Shown here one piece after another: positions 46,426 through 57,069 of a DNA stretch of 64,000 nucleotides. Source of the stretch: Sphaerolaimus hirsutus (taxonomy: Eukaryota; Nematoda; Chromadorea; Monhysterida; Sphaerolaimidae); contig OZ038459.1 of NCBI GenBank assembly GCA_964036195.1, positions 11,777,206-11,841,205 of the forward strand, given 5' to 3'. Every line of letters begins with the position of its first letter. Position 1 is the first letter of the stretch. A program made the translations under genes and the position numbers. The notes beneath the pieces are model-generated. The model made no database searches. It saw only the letters and a program-made list of their open reading frames with translations, and was not told the DNA's origin.

Positions 46426-47739
46426 AATTAGCATGGAGGCCTAACTAGGGTTAAAATAAACCCCCTGGGGGTATGTATTCCTAGAAATACTCCTTCCTAG
46501 AAATACTTCCTAGAAATACTCCTTCGGGAGGTCAATTGAAGGTGGAGGATAATTCGAGGAAATAGGGTATAAACACATATAATACAAAAATTAGCTAAAA
46601 ACAGGCCATAAGGAAAATGAACTACCTAGTAAGTTTGAATGCGAAAATACGTTTTTAAAAAAGTATGACAATTAGTGATTTTGGACAAATTTTGTGGTAA
46701 AATTGCTTGAAAATCGCCTCATATAGCTGTTTGTTGGTGGAGAACTTAAATATTAACATAACGACATTAAAAATAACTCCTTTCGGTAAACTTAAATGCG
46801 TTCAAATTTGATATGTCAGTTTCCCAATTTTTGTGAAACTAGAGGGTGGAAAACTAATGTGTATGCCCAAAAAATTGCACAAAAATTTCAAAGATAAAAC
46901 TCAAATTTCTGATGAAATACTGTGCCAATACCCAACGCCAATAAAGTGAAAAGCAAATTTTGTAATGGCGATAAAAAAGCAGCACGAAAAGCGGCAATTT
47001 TCGCACATAGCGGAGTTTATGTGAGCAAAGCCGGTCGTATTATGGATACTATGAATTACTTATAGAATGTGAAGCACAGAGTGGCGATACCCATCACGCC
47101 GGTGGCCCGGCCGGTCATAAATCATTCATGCAAAAAATTGCAAGTCATGCGATGGAATCAACGCAGCAGACACTGTGCAATGCCTAACGAAGTGATAAAT
47201 AGTGAACATAACCACATTTTTCAAGGGTCTCCTGTCAAATATCTATTTGAGGGGGGAAAGACATTCGTCTCTAAAGCTTTTGCAATCGCTGGCTGGTATT
47301 GACTGGGGGAAACTGATAAATGGTATGGAAATTATGGGTGAATGTGATGGTCGGAAAATGTTGGGAATAGAAAGCGAAATAAAGGAAGAAACACGGTTTA
47401 AACTTTATATACAGAGTATTCTCTTAGCAAAACTCCCACAACGCGCCATAAATAAATATTTAGCATTCCAAAAGTGGTTCATTTTGAGACAATATACCGT
47501 ATATCCTCGATTAAGTCCCGACAGTTAGCCGACTGAGGGAAAAATACCCCTCAAAAAACTCCCACGTATTTGCTGGGGAGGAAAGACGCCCATGTATAAA
47601 AAACGCTAATATTTATGTATTCTATAGAAAAATGTATTGTTTTGCAGCTGATGTTCACAAGCGTTGATTTTATTGGATGAATAATGGAATTTGTATTCTG
47701 ACTTGCAGGTTAATGCAACTAATTGGACCCCACAACTGG

Positions 47740-47939
47740 NNNNNNNNNNNNNNNNNNNNNNNNNNNNNNNNNNNNNNNNNNNNNNNNNNNNNNNNNNNNN
47801 NNNNNNNNNNNNNNNNNNNNNNNNNNNNNNNNNNNNNNNNNNNNNNNNNNNNNNNNNNNNNNNNNNNNNNNNNNNNNNNNNNNNNNNNNNNNNNNNNNNN
47901 NNNNNNNNNNNNNNNNNNNNNNNNNNNNNNNNNNNNNNN
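47740..47939. other. Scaffold gap of 200 N
   Basis: Exactly 200 N, a typical fixed-size placeholder. Its right edge coincides with the first base of a palindromic element. Frames of X across it are meaningless. Confidence 0.99.
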
Positions 47940-48384
47940 TAAAGCCGGAGTTACAGCACAACGACAAATAGGAGCTGAAGCGACAAATTCATTGTCTACA
48001 AATTACTAATACTCAAGAACACTAAGGATATCCATCGCTAAATTGACATGTTGTAAGCAGTTACATCATATCTACATCGTGTCCAAAAATTATTCAAAAA
48101 GCTCCGGTGGTCCTTACGATATAAATCAAAATTAAAAATTTCGCTATTTGTCGGCGACATTTCTCGTTTGGAATTGCCGAGTAATCGCGAAATTTTTATT
48201 TTAAATTTATTTTTCGAAAACTACTGGAGCTCTTCGGATAATTTTTGGACACGGTGTAGATATGGGTTACTGCTTGCAACATGTCAATTTAGGGATGGAT
48301 ATCCTTGTTCTTGAGTATTTGTAATTTGTCTACAATGAATTTGTCGCGTCAGCTCCTATTTGTCGCTGTGCTGTAACTCCGGCG
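47940..48384. repeat. Palindromic fold-back element, GCCGGAGTTACAGC family
   Basis: The ends TAAAGCCGGAGTTACAGCAC and CTGTAACTCCGGC pair. The arms (47940-48160, 48190-48384) share caaataggagctga, catgttgtaagcag and aaaaattat in inverted order around a short loop. It shares its terminus with 10917-11324. Confidence 0.8.
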
Positions 48385-48745
48385 TCAGTGTAAATTGTAA
48401 AGAAAAAGTGGAAAACGTCAAATGAATGTAAAATGTCAATCAAAACAAAAAGAGAAGAATTATTACTGAAGTTTTGACACTTTGCATTTATCTCACATAT
48501 TTGTATAACATTTTGAATGACATTTTACACTTTCCTCCACACGTATTTTCCATATCTACATGAAGGTAATGTGAATTCAAACAGGCAAGCATGTGAATCA
48601 ATCCAGCTTCCGGCCCACAAACTGCCAAACATTCAACACTACCACCACCACTGAGACCAAACAGACATTCACTATCACATTCACAATCAGAAATGCAACC
48701 GACACATCTCAAAAGTGAAACAGGCAACCCCAACCCCAGACCCAC

Positions 48746-48936
48746 CTGCTGCTGCACGTAATACTGTTGATCGCCGAAGTGTTGTTCTTGCCGCGGCGCA
48801 AATTGCTGCCGCTGCGGCTGCTGTTGTCGTTGATCTTCATGTTGGTAGTACTGCCGCTGCTGTTGCGACTGCGCGTCGTGCGCGCCGCCCCCGTTGTGCG
48901 TCGAGTGCTGGCCGATATCGCCAATTCGCAGGTTGC
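48746..48936 (-). CDS. Minus-strand Q-rich exon
   Basis: It completes the split Arg codon and encodes 63 residues, NLRIGDIGQHSTHNGGG followed by Gln/Arg/Tyr-rich sequence ending YYVQQQ. The acceptor is CTCTTCATAG and the donor CAGCAG/GTGGGT, ending in phase 0. That is the phase required by the symmetric exons 2-5 of the Q-rich gene. The composition matches that gene. Splicing to exon 2 (19169) would give an isoform lacking the MFKG start; this is inference. Confidence 0.6.
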
Positions 48937-49016
48937 CTATGAAGAGTGAGTTTTTGGGGGTTTGAAAATCAATTTTGGACTTTTTTAAGTTGCCCTAAAT
49001 CCTCGAATGAGACCCC

Positions 49017-49640
49017 GGGGCCAGATTTAATACTCCCTACAGATTTGTAGGGTAGGGCGTACGCCCGATAGATTTTCAGTTTAGCCGCATCGACGCACAT
49101 GCACCGAGAGCAAGGCGGTTCGTAAAAAATACGAAACCATCCCTTAAGGTTGCCGATATTGCAATTTTACGTATATCACTTCGATTTTGGCCCGGAAATC
49201 ACGATTTCGTCATTTCTTGGCCGTCTGCCAATTCGTTTTTTGTTTTATTTTGTCGGGCGGGTTACTCGCATAAGTCGCGCTTTTGTACGCTCGTGCATGC
49301 ATTTCTTTCTTGTCGCTGCCCTCATGGTTTCGGTTGCAGACAGTGAACACTACAAAAGTTACCACCTGACTATACAAAAGCGCGACTTATGCGAGTAACC
49401 CGCCCGACAAAAAAAAAACGAATTGGCAGACGGCCAGGAAATGACGAAATCGTGATTTCCGGGCCAAAATCGAAGCGATATACGTCATATTGCAATATCG
49501 GCGACCTTAAGGGATAGTTTCGTGTATTTTACGAACCGCCTTGCTCTCGGTGCATGTGCGTCGATGCGGCTGAACTTTAAAAAATCTATTGGGCGTACGC
49601 CCTACCCTACAAATCTGTCAAGAGTATTAAATCTGGCCCC
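49017..49640. repeat. 624-bp palindrome with about 270-bp arms
   Basis: GGGGCCAGATTTAATACTC pairs with GAGTATTAAATCTGGCCCC. The arms (49017-49288 and about 49364-49640) are about 95% complementary, with a loop of about 75 bp. It interrupts a family T element (cctcgaatgagacccc before, aggggagctattttttcgcc after). Confidence 0.85.
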
Positions 49641-49945
49641 AGGGGAGCTATTTTTTCGCCAGACGTTTCTAAGGGGGAGTTGTTCAAGGCGGTTATTCAA
49701 GGGGGACTTATTTTTTCCTAAAAAAACTTAGACTTAATTCATTGTATGGATGTAGTCTGTCAAATCAATGTAATACAGGTATTTAACTGTCCAACAGCGA
49801 AAACTTTTCATCCAGACGCAGGAGTTATTCAAGAGGGCGTGTTATTTGAGGGGGATATTTTTTCCTCACCTTGTAAACAGGAGGAGTTTTTCAAGGGGGT
49901 GTTATTCGAGAGGAGCTTTTTACGAGAATTTGCGGTAGGTACTTA
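49640..49945. mobile_element. Family T right half
   Basis: Words gggggagttgttcaag, cttattttttcc and ggtattta recur as in 53868-54215. It continues the element interrupted by the palindrome. Confidence 0.5.
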
Positions 49946-50068
49946 AGTATTTCCATCAGCCCATCCACACTACCACCTATACTCGGTCTCCAGCCACGCA
50001 TATTTAGATTCAAAATCTACCGAACCTAAGCTGTAGAGTAAAAAACTATCGAGTAAATAAATACTCAC

Positions 50069-50264
50069 GAGAACCGGCAATGGCGTCGTGGCTGGCGCTG
50101 GTCGGTGGCAACTGGCGCTGGCGGCCCCAATCACCGGCGGCTCGCGGCCCGCTGCCGTTGCCAACGGCGGCGGCGGCGCCCATAGACGTGCTGGAGCCCA
50201 TGAAGCCGGCGGCCGAGGGCAACGTCATGGTGGGCGTGCTCACGGCCGACTTGCTCGCGCCGCC
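50069..50264 (-). CDS. Minus-strand exon, Gly/Ala/Ser-rich (upstream or separate gene)
   Basis: It has 65 open codons plus one base, GGASKSAVSTPTMTLPSA through GSGPRAAGDWGRQR to SHDAIAGS. The acceptor is GCCCCCACAG and the donor TTCTC/GTGAGT is strong. Its one leftover base joins the two leading bases of the exon at 48746-48936 to make Arg. The phase at the 5' boundary is compatible with 0. A fold-back element begins 9 bp beyond the acceptor, so the branch point must lie within repeat DNA. It could be an alternative 5' exon of the Q-rich gene 29 kb downstream, or part of another gene. Confidence 0.6.
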
Positions 50265-50273
50265 CTGTGGGGG

Positions 50274-50454
50274 CAGTCCCGGACACTGTAAAACGCCGTG
50301 TGAAATGTAAAATGTCATGCAAAGTGTCAAAAGTTATGGAAAATGCCCTGCAAAATGGCAACCGAATTGACATTTTGCAGGGCATTTTACACGACTTTTG
50401 ACACTTTGCGTGACATTTTACATTTTACAGGGCATTTTACAGGGTCCGGGACTG
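50274..50454. repeat. Fold-back element next to a splice acceptor
   Basis: CAGTCCCGGACACTGTAAAA pairs with TTTTACAGGGTCCGGGACTG. The arms read aaatgtaaaatgtcatgc and gcagggcattttac inverted. It ends 9 bp from the exon at 50069-50264. Confidence 0.8.
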
Positions 50455-50747
50455 GCACCTGGTGGAACCAACGGCCGCTCTTCGCCAACAGTTGCTGCCG
50501 TCGTTGGCACAGCCGGCACGCCCAAACGGTCTGCGAAACGACGCAGCCAGTATGATTTCGTACGATTGATAACACACTCTCGCGTATTTTGAACCCTACA
50601 GAAAAAAATCAGTTTATCAGATCAAAGTGATCCAAATCCGCAAACATCTAATCACTTCGAATAACCGCTTTCAATCTAAAAAAATGTCGGCGACATGCAG
50701 TCACCATCCGGTCAACACTGAACTAAATATAAAAGCGCCAATAGAAC

Positions 50748-51693
50748 ATGGGCGCCTTCGCGCTGCTCGTGATTGTGGCAATAATCGCCGCAGCGGCCTT
50801 TTTCTATTTTTCTAAGAGGGGCCCAGCTCAGAGTACAGTGCAAAACGAAGGGAAAATAAGGGACGATGGGGCCAAGAAAGTTAGTTGGTCAGGCTGACTG
50901 AATTTGGGACGGAATTTAATGGACCAGACGCGTTTTTCGGGCAGCCCAATTCATTGCATCTTAAATGAAACACTATTCGGTTCAATGCGGAGTCTCTTTG
51001 GTATTTAGCTTGACTAGTACAGATTTCAGGTGCGACGAATGAGACTCGAAGGAAATGTGTCGGGTTTAAAAAATTAGGTACTGTATTCCTCGAAATACCC
51101 CCCGGGGTTTTATTTTTTCATAGTGAAAATGTTGGGGGGGTTGCACGAGAGAGGGGGTTTTTCAAGGAAATACAGTATCTAGATAGTTAAACTGAATTAA
51201 ATCTATAGATAACGCAGGCTGAGCCAGCGCAAGCGGCAGAGTCCAATACGCAACTGGACACGAACAGCGGCGACGTACTAGTCAGCATGGTAACTTGGTC
51301 GAGCGGCTTGTCACTAGGGTGTCGAAAAAACTTTCTAGGGGCAGGTAACAAAAATTTTGGCTGTCGGAAAAATAAAAATTCCCAGTGCCGGAAAAGCGGA
51401 AAAATGAAAATTTCCAGTTTCCGGAAAAACGGAGAGGTGAAAAGTCTTCCTTTTGAAAACCGACAGTCGACAGTCCACTTGTCACCGACCACCACATTAA
51501 CATGTAACTTTTAGCGTTCCCCAAACAGAAAGATGCGGGCGCGCCGGCGGCGCCACCAAAGAGCCGCAAGAAGCGCTCGCATGGCAAGAGGAGGCTCAAA
51601 AGTCGGCTCCCATCGAAACCGCCACCCAGCGATGAGAAGGCAAAAAGAAGCAAGGGCAGGTGCGTCTTTAAGTCAGCTCTATGTCATAAATAA
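50748..51693 (+). CDS. Small single-pass membrane protein with Lys/Arg-rich tail, three-exon model
   Basis: Exons 50748-50879, 51218-51289 and 51529-51659 are mutually phase 0 (44 + 24 + 43 codons plus 2 nt). Exon 1 is fixed by an in-frame TAG 6 nt before the ATG and opens with a hydrophobic anchor of about 20 residues (MGAFALLVIVAIIAAAAFFY). Then follow a basic FSKR and a polar stretch. Exon 2 is acidic/polar. Exon 3 is very basic and Pro/Lys-rich (PPKSRKKRSHGKRRLKSR). The anchor followed by KR suggests a type III or N-terminal anchor with a cytosolic tail. Exon 3 may splice on (donor GGCAG/GTGCGT) or read through 11 further codons to TAA at 51691. Exon 1's donor (AAA/GTTAGT) and exon 2's acceptor are weak. 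Intron 2 contains a short hAT copy. I do not recognise the family. Confidence 0.42.
51079..51177. mobile_element. Short family T element
   Basis: TACTGTATTCCTCGAAATA to AAGGAAATACAGTA, 99 bp. It is an internally deleted copy in intron 1 of the small membrane-protein gene. Confidence 0.6.
51315..51477. mobile_element. Family C hAT element, short copy
   Basis: TAGGGTGTCGAAAAAAC to GTCGACAGTCCA (right end mutated), 163 bp, with a perfect duplication CTTGTCAC (51307-51314, 51478-51485). Inside are several CCGGAAAA words. It lies in intron 2 of the plus-strand gene. Confidence 0.8.
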
Positions 51694-51694
51694 C

Positions 51695-52440
51695 TAGGGT
51701 TGGAAAAAACGTTTTTTCAACGACCCTGTATTTTCAAAAAAGTTGTTTTTTGAACGTATTTTTTCAAAAGTTCTCAAATATCGTTATGAGTCAGTCGAGT
51801 TACAGGCATGTCAGACAGGTGTCAGCAAGGACGTATCCAGGGGGGGGGGCTGCAGCCCCCCCCCCGTTCTCGGGGTCGGACTTGAAAAACACGAGGAAAA
51901 TCAACTTTTCGTAGCAATTTTTAAGGTGTGGTGTAAAAAATTTTGCGCGCAAGCGCGCATTCGTCCACCACACAGAGGTATTATAAACAGTCGACCCTGT
52001 AAATACACTAAATGGCCGGCCTGTCGCTCTATATGTAGGTGTATTTACATACATAATAAGCGATTTTTGGCGCCAGCGCCAACGCCAATGGCACCATGGC
52101 GTGGCGCCTACGAATGGGGGGGCTTTTACCTCACTTTATAGGTAAAATTTGAGGGGGGGGGGGGGCTGAGCCTCCCCCCCCCGTTCGCCGGGCTCCGTAA
52201 ACAAGCAGCCCCCCCCCCCCCGCTCAAAAATCCTGGATACGTCCCTGTGTGTCAGTTAATTTGTGACCTTATAAATAGTCATACAATGGCTGTGGAGCCA
52301 TGGGAGCATTTTAAATGGTGATTTATATCAAAAATATTCATTTTTATGTGACTCGTTATGTATTTATTTCGTTATGCAGATCGCCGTGTTGATGTTGTTT
52401 TTTAATATATATTTTTAAAACTTGAAAAAACACCGTCCAT
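51695..52440. mobile_element. Old family-A relative interrupted by family F
   Basis: It starts TAGGGTTGGAAAAAACG. Core words ggctgtggagccatggga and ggtgatttatatcaaaaat resume after 52255, and it ends near aacaccgtccatccca. Confidence 0.6.
51826..52247. mobile_element. Family F element (GGACGTATCC ends)
   Basis: CAAGGACGTATCCAGG to CCTGGATACGTCCCTG, 422 bp, with long G/C runs next to both ends. The flanks GGTGTCAG and TGTGTCAG match 7 of 8. Single ends of the same family occur at 37371 and 45095. An internal GCGCCAGCGCCAACGCCA cluster is at 52070-52110. Confidence 0.75.
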
Positions 52441-53870
52441 CCCAGCAATAAAACTAAAAACTATCGCAGAGAGGATGATTACAGTTTTGAGGGTAAATTA
52501 ATTTTGACGGGTTGTAAAATATGTTTCTCTCCATCCCCACTCATAATCGCTCAAATATTGCTTTCCAATCAAAAGTTACATACCAAATTCTGTGGATTTA
52601 TCTGACCTGGGTCCAAAAGCGTCAGTTAACCAGTTTGACTTAAAAATAATATTTTTCTTTTTTCCAAGCGCAAAACACTCTGGACCATGAGATGAGGCAG
52701 ACACAGTCCCTTTCCAATTCAGGAGAACAAGAATGTGGAGGATAGCACCTTTTAAAGAAAAATGACAGGCAATGTACAAAAGTATAAAATAGGATTCAGG
52801 CGATCATACCTTCTATTACAATTGCATGTGATTTGTTAAGTAGGGTTCGAATCAAAATAATAATTTTTTTTACTTTGATGTATCTATAGTTGACAAATAT
52901 TGATACTAAGGGATGGAGTATCGAATATTTTATAATTATAATTTATAATTATCTATGGATAAAGAGCACATTTAATAATTATACATGGACAAGAATATTG
53001 AGTATGAAATATCCGTATCTACAAGGTAATGATGGCAAACACTCTGGAAAAAGTGATTAAATTATGTCTTTCCTAAACTGACTTTTCGAAATTCTTTCAA
53101 AAAACAGTTAATGAATTTCTGTTTTTCGGATTTTCTTGAATACTTCTAGAATTTTTTTCACTAGATAATTGCATTTTCAAATTTTTCTGCTGAACTTTGA
53201 ATCTTAATGTATTGGTAACAGCCAAGTAGGGTGACTAAAAATTTTTTTAATAGAAAATTGAAATTGGAAAGGGTAAAAAAATTTAGCTGCCAGAAAACAG
53301 AAAAGGGAAAGGTAAAAATTAATCCTCAAAAAATGGAGAGTTGACACCATAGTTTACTTCCAACTTGTTACCAAAGATCCAAAAATTCAAAAAACAATTT
53401 CACTATTTTTAGGAAAAAGTCAATTTTAAAGTGTTTTAGTGGTGAGATAAAAATTCGAAAACTCCAAAAAAATCGGAAACTTTTTCGAACTTTCGAATTT
53501 TTTCCCATCATTGCCTATCATATCCATCCATATCATCCGAACCCTATTTGTTAGAGTCTGATACTGATTTATGCGTGATGAACTTAGAGATTCTGATGGA
53601 TTACTGAAAAGACAGCACTTAAATAAAAAGCAAATGGTAAAGCAATAGATATAATAGCACACTACCTGCTACAACTACAATTCTGACTTTGAATAAAAAC
53701 CATTTACGGGATCTAGAATGAGCTACTATCCTTCAACAGGGCCTTAACGTCGCATGGTACACTGAAGGATTCGAACGTTTCACTTCCGTAAGTGCGGAGA
53801 CAGCATTTTAAAATTTTGCGATTTTTGCAACAAAAAAACGGACATCCATTGCGGAAATGTAGGCACCCTA
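52440..53870. other. A+T-rich DNA, no gene recognised
   Basis: 53250-53330 has weak GGAAAAGG/CAGAAAACAGAAAA words resembling family C. No exon or bounded element is clear. Confidence 0.35.
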
Positions 53871-54215
53871 AATCGTCGAATAAGACCCCAGGGGAGTTAT
53901 TTTTTCGTCGTTGGTGGGGGGAGTTATTCGAGGGGGAAAGTTATTATTTTCTCAGGAAACTTGGACTTAATTCATTGTATGGATGCAGTATGTAAACTCG
54001 TGTAATTCAGGTATTTCACTGTCCAACAACAACAATACAATGTGTATACACTGCATACACATTATGTATCTGCTTTCTGCTGTCGCTGCCATACCCTACT
54101 ATTATTTTATAGTTTTGTATTGTATACTTTTCATCAGAGGGAGGAGTTATTTAAGAGGGGGAAGTTATTCAGGGGGGCAGGGGGGAGGGGTCATTTTTTC
54201 CTCACCCCGCCGGAA
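53868..54215. mobile_element. Family T relative
   Basis: It starts cctaaatcgtcgaataagac and has gggggagttattcgaggg and gttattcaggggggcagg words, with an altered core. It resembles 49000-49940. Confidence 0.5.
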
Positions 54216-54634
54216 TTTGTTATCCTTTGAAGTTGGAGAGCGCGTCAAATTTCATACCCATCAAAAGCGTCCTGTTTGGTAGATTTCTCATTTCCGTATT
54301 TGCAGTTCCGCATAGTGATGGCGGGTTTTTTTCAAAATTAAAAAAAAATAGAAAACGTTTTTTATGCAAGCATTGAAACCGTTTTTTTGAACTAATGCAT
54401 CAGGTATATTGCTACATTTTTTGTACCTAATCAGTTTTTTTGTACCTATGTACCAAAGTTTCAGTGTCCCGTGCGCCAATAAGTATGGGTACGAATATAA
54501 CTTTTGAAATAAGGGGGTTCGTTAAATATGGCAACATACATTGTGTCACACAAAAGTCGAAATTTGCATGCTCAAGTGCAAAGAAATGCACTATTACGTT
54601 TACATATTATGACCGTTCCCTAAAAAGCCGGGTG

Positions 54635-55675
54635 CTATCCCGGTCCCAGTCCCGATAATAGAATATGTCAGTCCCGGTCCTGGCACTGGTACGGTCCCCC
54701 AGCCCCGGCCGGTTCCAGAATTTTATAGTGGTCCCGATAAGGGATGAAAACATTTCTTTCAATAACATGGGTATGACAAAACACAATTAAAAAAGGTCTT
54801 TCAAATGCTCCCAAATATAGTTATGATGTCATCAACATAAATATAAATACATGTATACCAGACAATAGGCAGTACTTTATGATGTTATATATAGCGATAG
54901 AGACTGGCTGTGGCTCCATGTGATAGCATAACGAGTTGTAATGTCATCCAAAAATCAATTTTTATGTAAACTTGTCACATATTAAAAACAAAACTGTCTG
55001 TATACCGGTATTGCTTTCTGTTGAATGTTCGTGACTTCTAGTGAAGTTAAGCATGGAATAGTGCTTTAAAAATGTTATAAGAGAAGGCTAATCCATTGGG
55101 AGCGGTGTTTTCCACAGTGGAAGTATGTGGAAGCACAATGGCAGGATATTATACCCTACACTAACATATCACAGCCTATTATTACATTGTAAACACCTTC
55201 CCGGTCACGTCCGGCACCCATTTTTTGATTTTACTTCTCACATCCTATACCCAGTTCTAGGGTGCCGCAGAGGCTGAAACTTGGAGGAGATATTGGCGCG
55301 ACCCCCCTAATTCATGCGAGGTAGAGGGGGGTTGCGCCAATATCTCCCCCAAGTTTCAGCTTCTGGCGCGCCCTAGAACTGGAGATAGTGTGTCACAAGC
55401 ACGATCAAAAATAGGGTGCCGGACGTGACCGGGAAGGTGTTTAGTTCTGGTCCCGATACCTCAGTCTCGGTCCCGTTAAGCCAGTCCCAGTCCCGGACCT
55501 GACACACAAGTCTCGGTCCCGGTCCCGATGAAAAAATGCCAACGCCGGTCCCGGTACGATGCGCCAGTCCCGGACCCGGTCCCGATAAGAAACATTTCTG
55601 GTCCAGTCCCGGACCCGGTCCCGATAAGAAACATTTCTGGTCCCGGTCCGAAAAACTGATCCCGTTTGAACCCTA
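54635..55675. mobile_element. Composite: family D-like ends around an A-like core and a palindrome
   Basis: GGTCCCAGTCCCG words at 54640-54730 and 55450-55660 flank a core with family-A words (gcagtactttatgatgtta, ggctgtggctccatgtga). The right end is CCCGTTTGAACCCTA. The left terminus is lost. Confidence 0.55.
55190..55443. repeat. 254-bp palindromic element with TA ends
   Basis: TAAACACCTTCCCGGTCACG pairs with its complement. The arms of about 115 bp also share aaacttggaggagatattgg. TA at each end suggests a TA duplication. Confidence 0.8.
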
Positions 55676-55829
55676 ATCCACAACACCGAGTATGACACAA
55701 CAAACAATTAGTTAACTCGTGCCCACAGTGAACCTGATGCAAAGACAGCTCAATAACTAAGCAAGTAAACAAGCAGCGGGTAGGGGCACACACAGCCATG
55801 TTGCGGCGTACTGTTCTCCAACGGCGCCA

Positions 55830-56545
55830 GAGGTCTCCAATGGGGGAGGGGTTGATGGGGGCTGTTACCCCCCAAATCGGCCAGCTATTTATCCATGTAT
55901 TCAAGACCCCACTCAGCTAAAAATATGTATTGTATTTAAAAAATTGTTTCAAGTTTATTTCACTGTGGGAATTTCACCCCCCCCCTAGGGTTCAAACGGG
56001 ATTCCGATCCCGATCCCGGATCCCGTGAAATTCCGGGATTTAGCAGTCCCGATCCCGATCCCAAAACTTTTCAAATCCCGATCCCGATCCCGAGAAACTC
56101 CAAAGTCCGGGATCCCGATCCCAGAAAAATTAGTGGAAATTATCAAAAGTGAAAAAACTAAGTTTTTGCATGCAAAAATTGTAAACGCAAACCCCCAGCG
56201 TTCATTTTATGCCACGTTTCTGGCATCCAACAGTGTTTTTAGACCTTTATGAACAACTGTGGATGCCAAAACATTGGCCAAAATCTCTATCCCAAGACCC
56301 CAATCCTAATCCCGAAAAATGCCAATCCCGACCCCGATCCCAATCCCGTGACCCCAATCCCGGCCAATCCCGATCCCGAAATCTCAAAAAAACAATCCCG
56401 ATCCCGAAAAGTCAATCCCGTTTGAACCCTACCCCCCCCCCCCAACTGAACATTTGCAGAGTTTACTTTTTACTTTTTTTACTTAGGGAACTTTTAACAC
56501 GTTTAGCTATTTTTCCGTCTTCTACACCTCCATAGTATAGTACCT
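55830..56545. mobile_element. Family B relative interrupted by family D
   Basis: 55838-55985 has gtctccaatggggg, aaatcggccagct and poly-C. It resumes after 56431 with tttttacttagg and cttctacacctcc. Confidence 0.5.
55986..56431. mobile_element. Family D hAT element, copy 4
   Basis: TAGGGTTCAAACGGGAT to ATCCCGTTTGAACCCTA, 446 bp. It is inserted in a run of C, so its duplication (C8) is consistent but not informative. Confidence 0.85.
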
Positions 56546-56970
56546 ACCGTATGTCCTCGAAATACCTCCCTCAAAATGGCCACTATGAAATAATTACCCA
56601 CCCCCTCGAAATACCCCCCCCCCCAATTGTATTTATGTAATATAACATACATGACTAAAGCATGACTAAAGGGAACATACATGACGGACAAGCTGCGGTT
56701 TGTGATCCGGGCAATGCAGAATATACGTTTAAAACAATCACCGTGTTATGTTAGAACAGGTTTTGTACCATCTACACACTTTATTAAGTCTATAGACTCT
56801 TATACATGGTGCTTATTGTTGCATTTTTCTCCGTCTGCGTAAATACGTTGCAAGCAACAAATAAGTGCTGGGAGTTCAAAAAACTTCTGGCGAAATAATT
56901 AGCCCCCCCTCAAAATTCTCACTCTGAAATAGTCACCCCCCCCCGGAGGTACTTCGAGGAAATACGGCAT
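56545..56970. mobile_element. Family T element
   Basis: TACCGTATGTCCTCGAAATA to TTCGAGGAAATACGGCA, with the family core and long C runs. Confidence 0.75.
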
Positions 56971-57069
56971 ATATTGAATCCCAACGAACGAACCCCAACT
57001 TAAAAAACTGTTTAAAGCTATCTGGCCCTCCTACCGGAAAAGTGATTGGCAATCTACCTAACCCCGCGG

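Noticed and set aside
47202-47528. 108-codon plus frame near the gap
   Set aside because: No known domain or splice support, and its end runs into a family T relic.
50728-50735. TATAAAAG box before the small gene
   Set aside because: It begins only 20 bp before the ATG, so transcription would start after the start codon.
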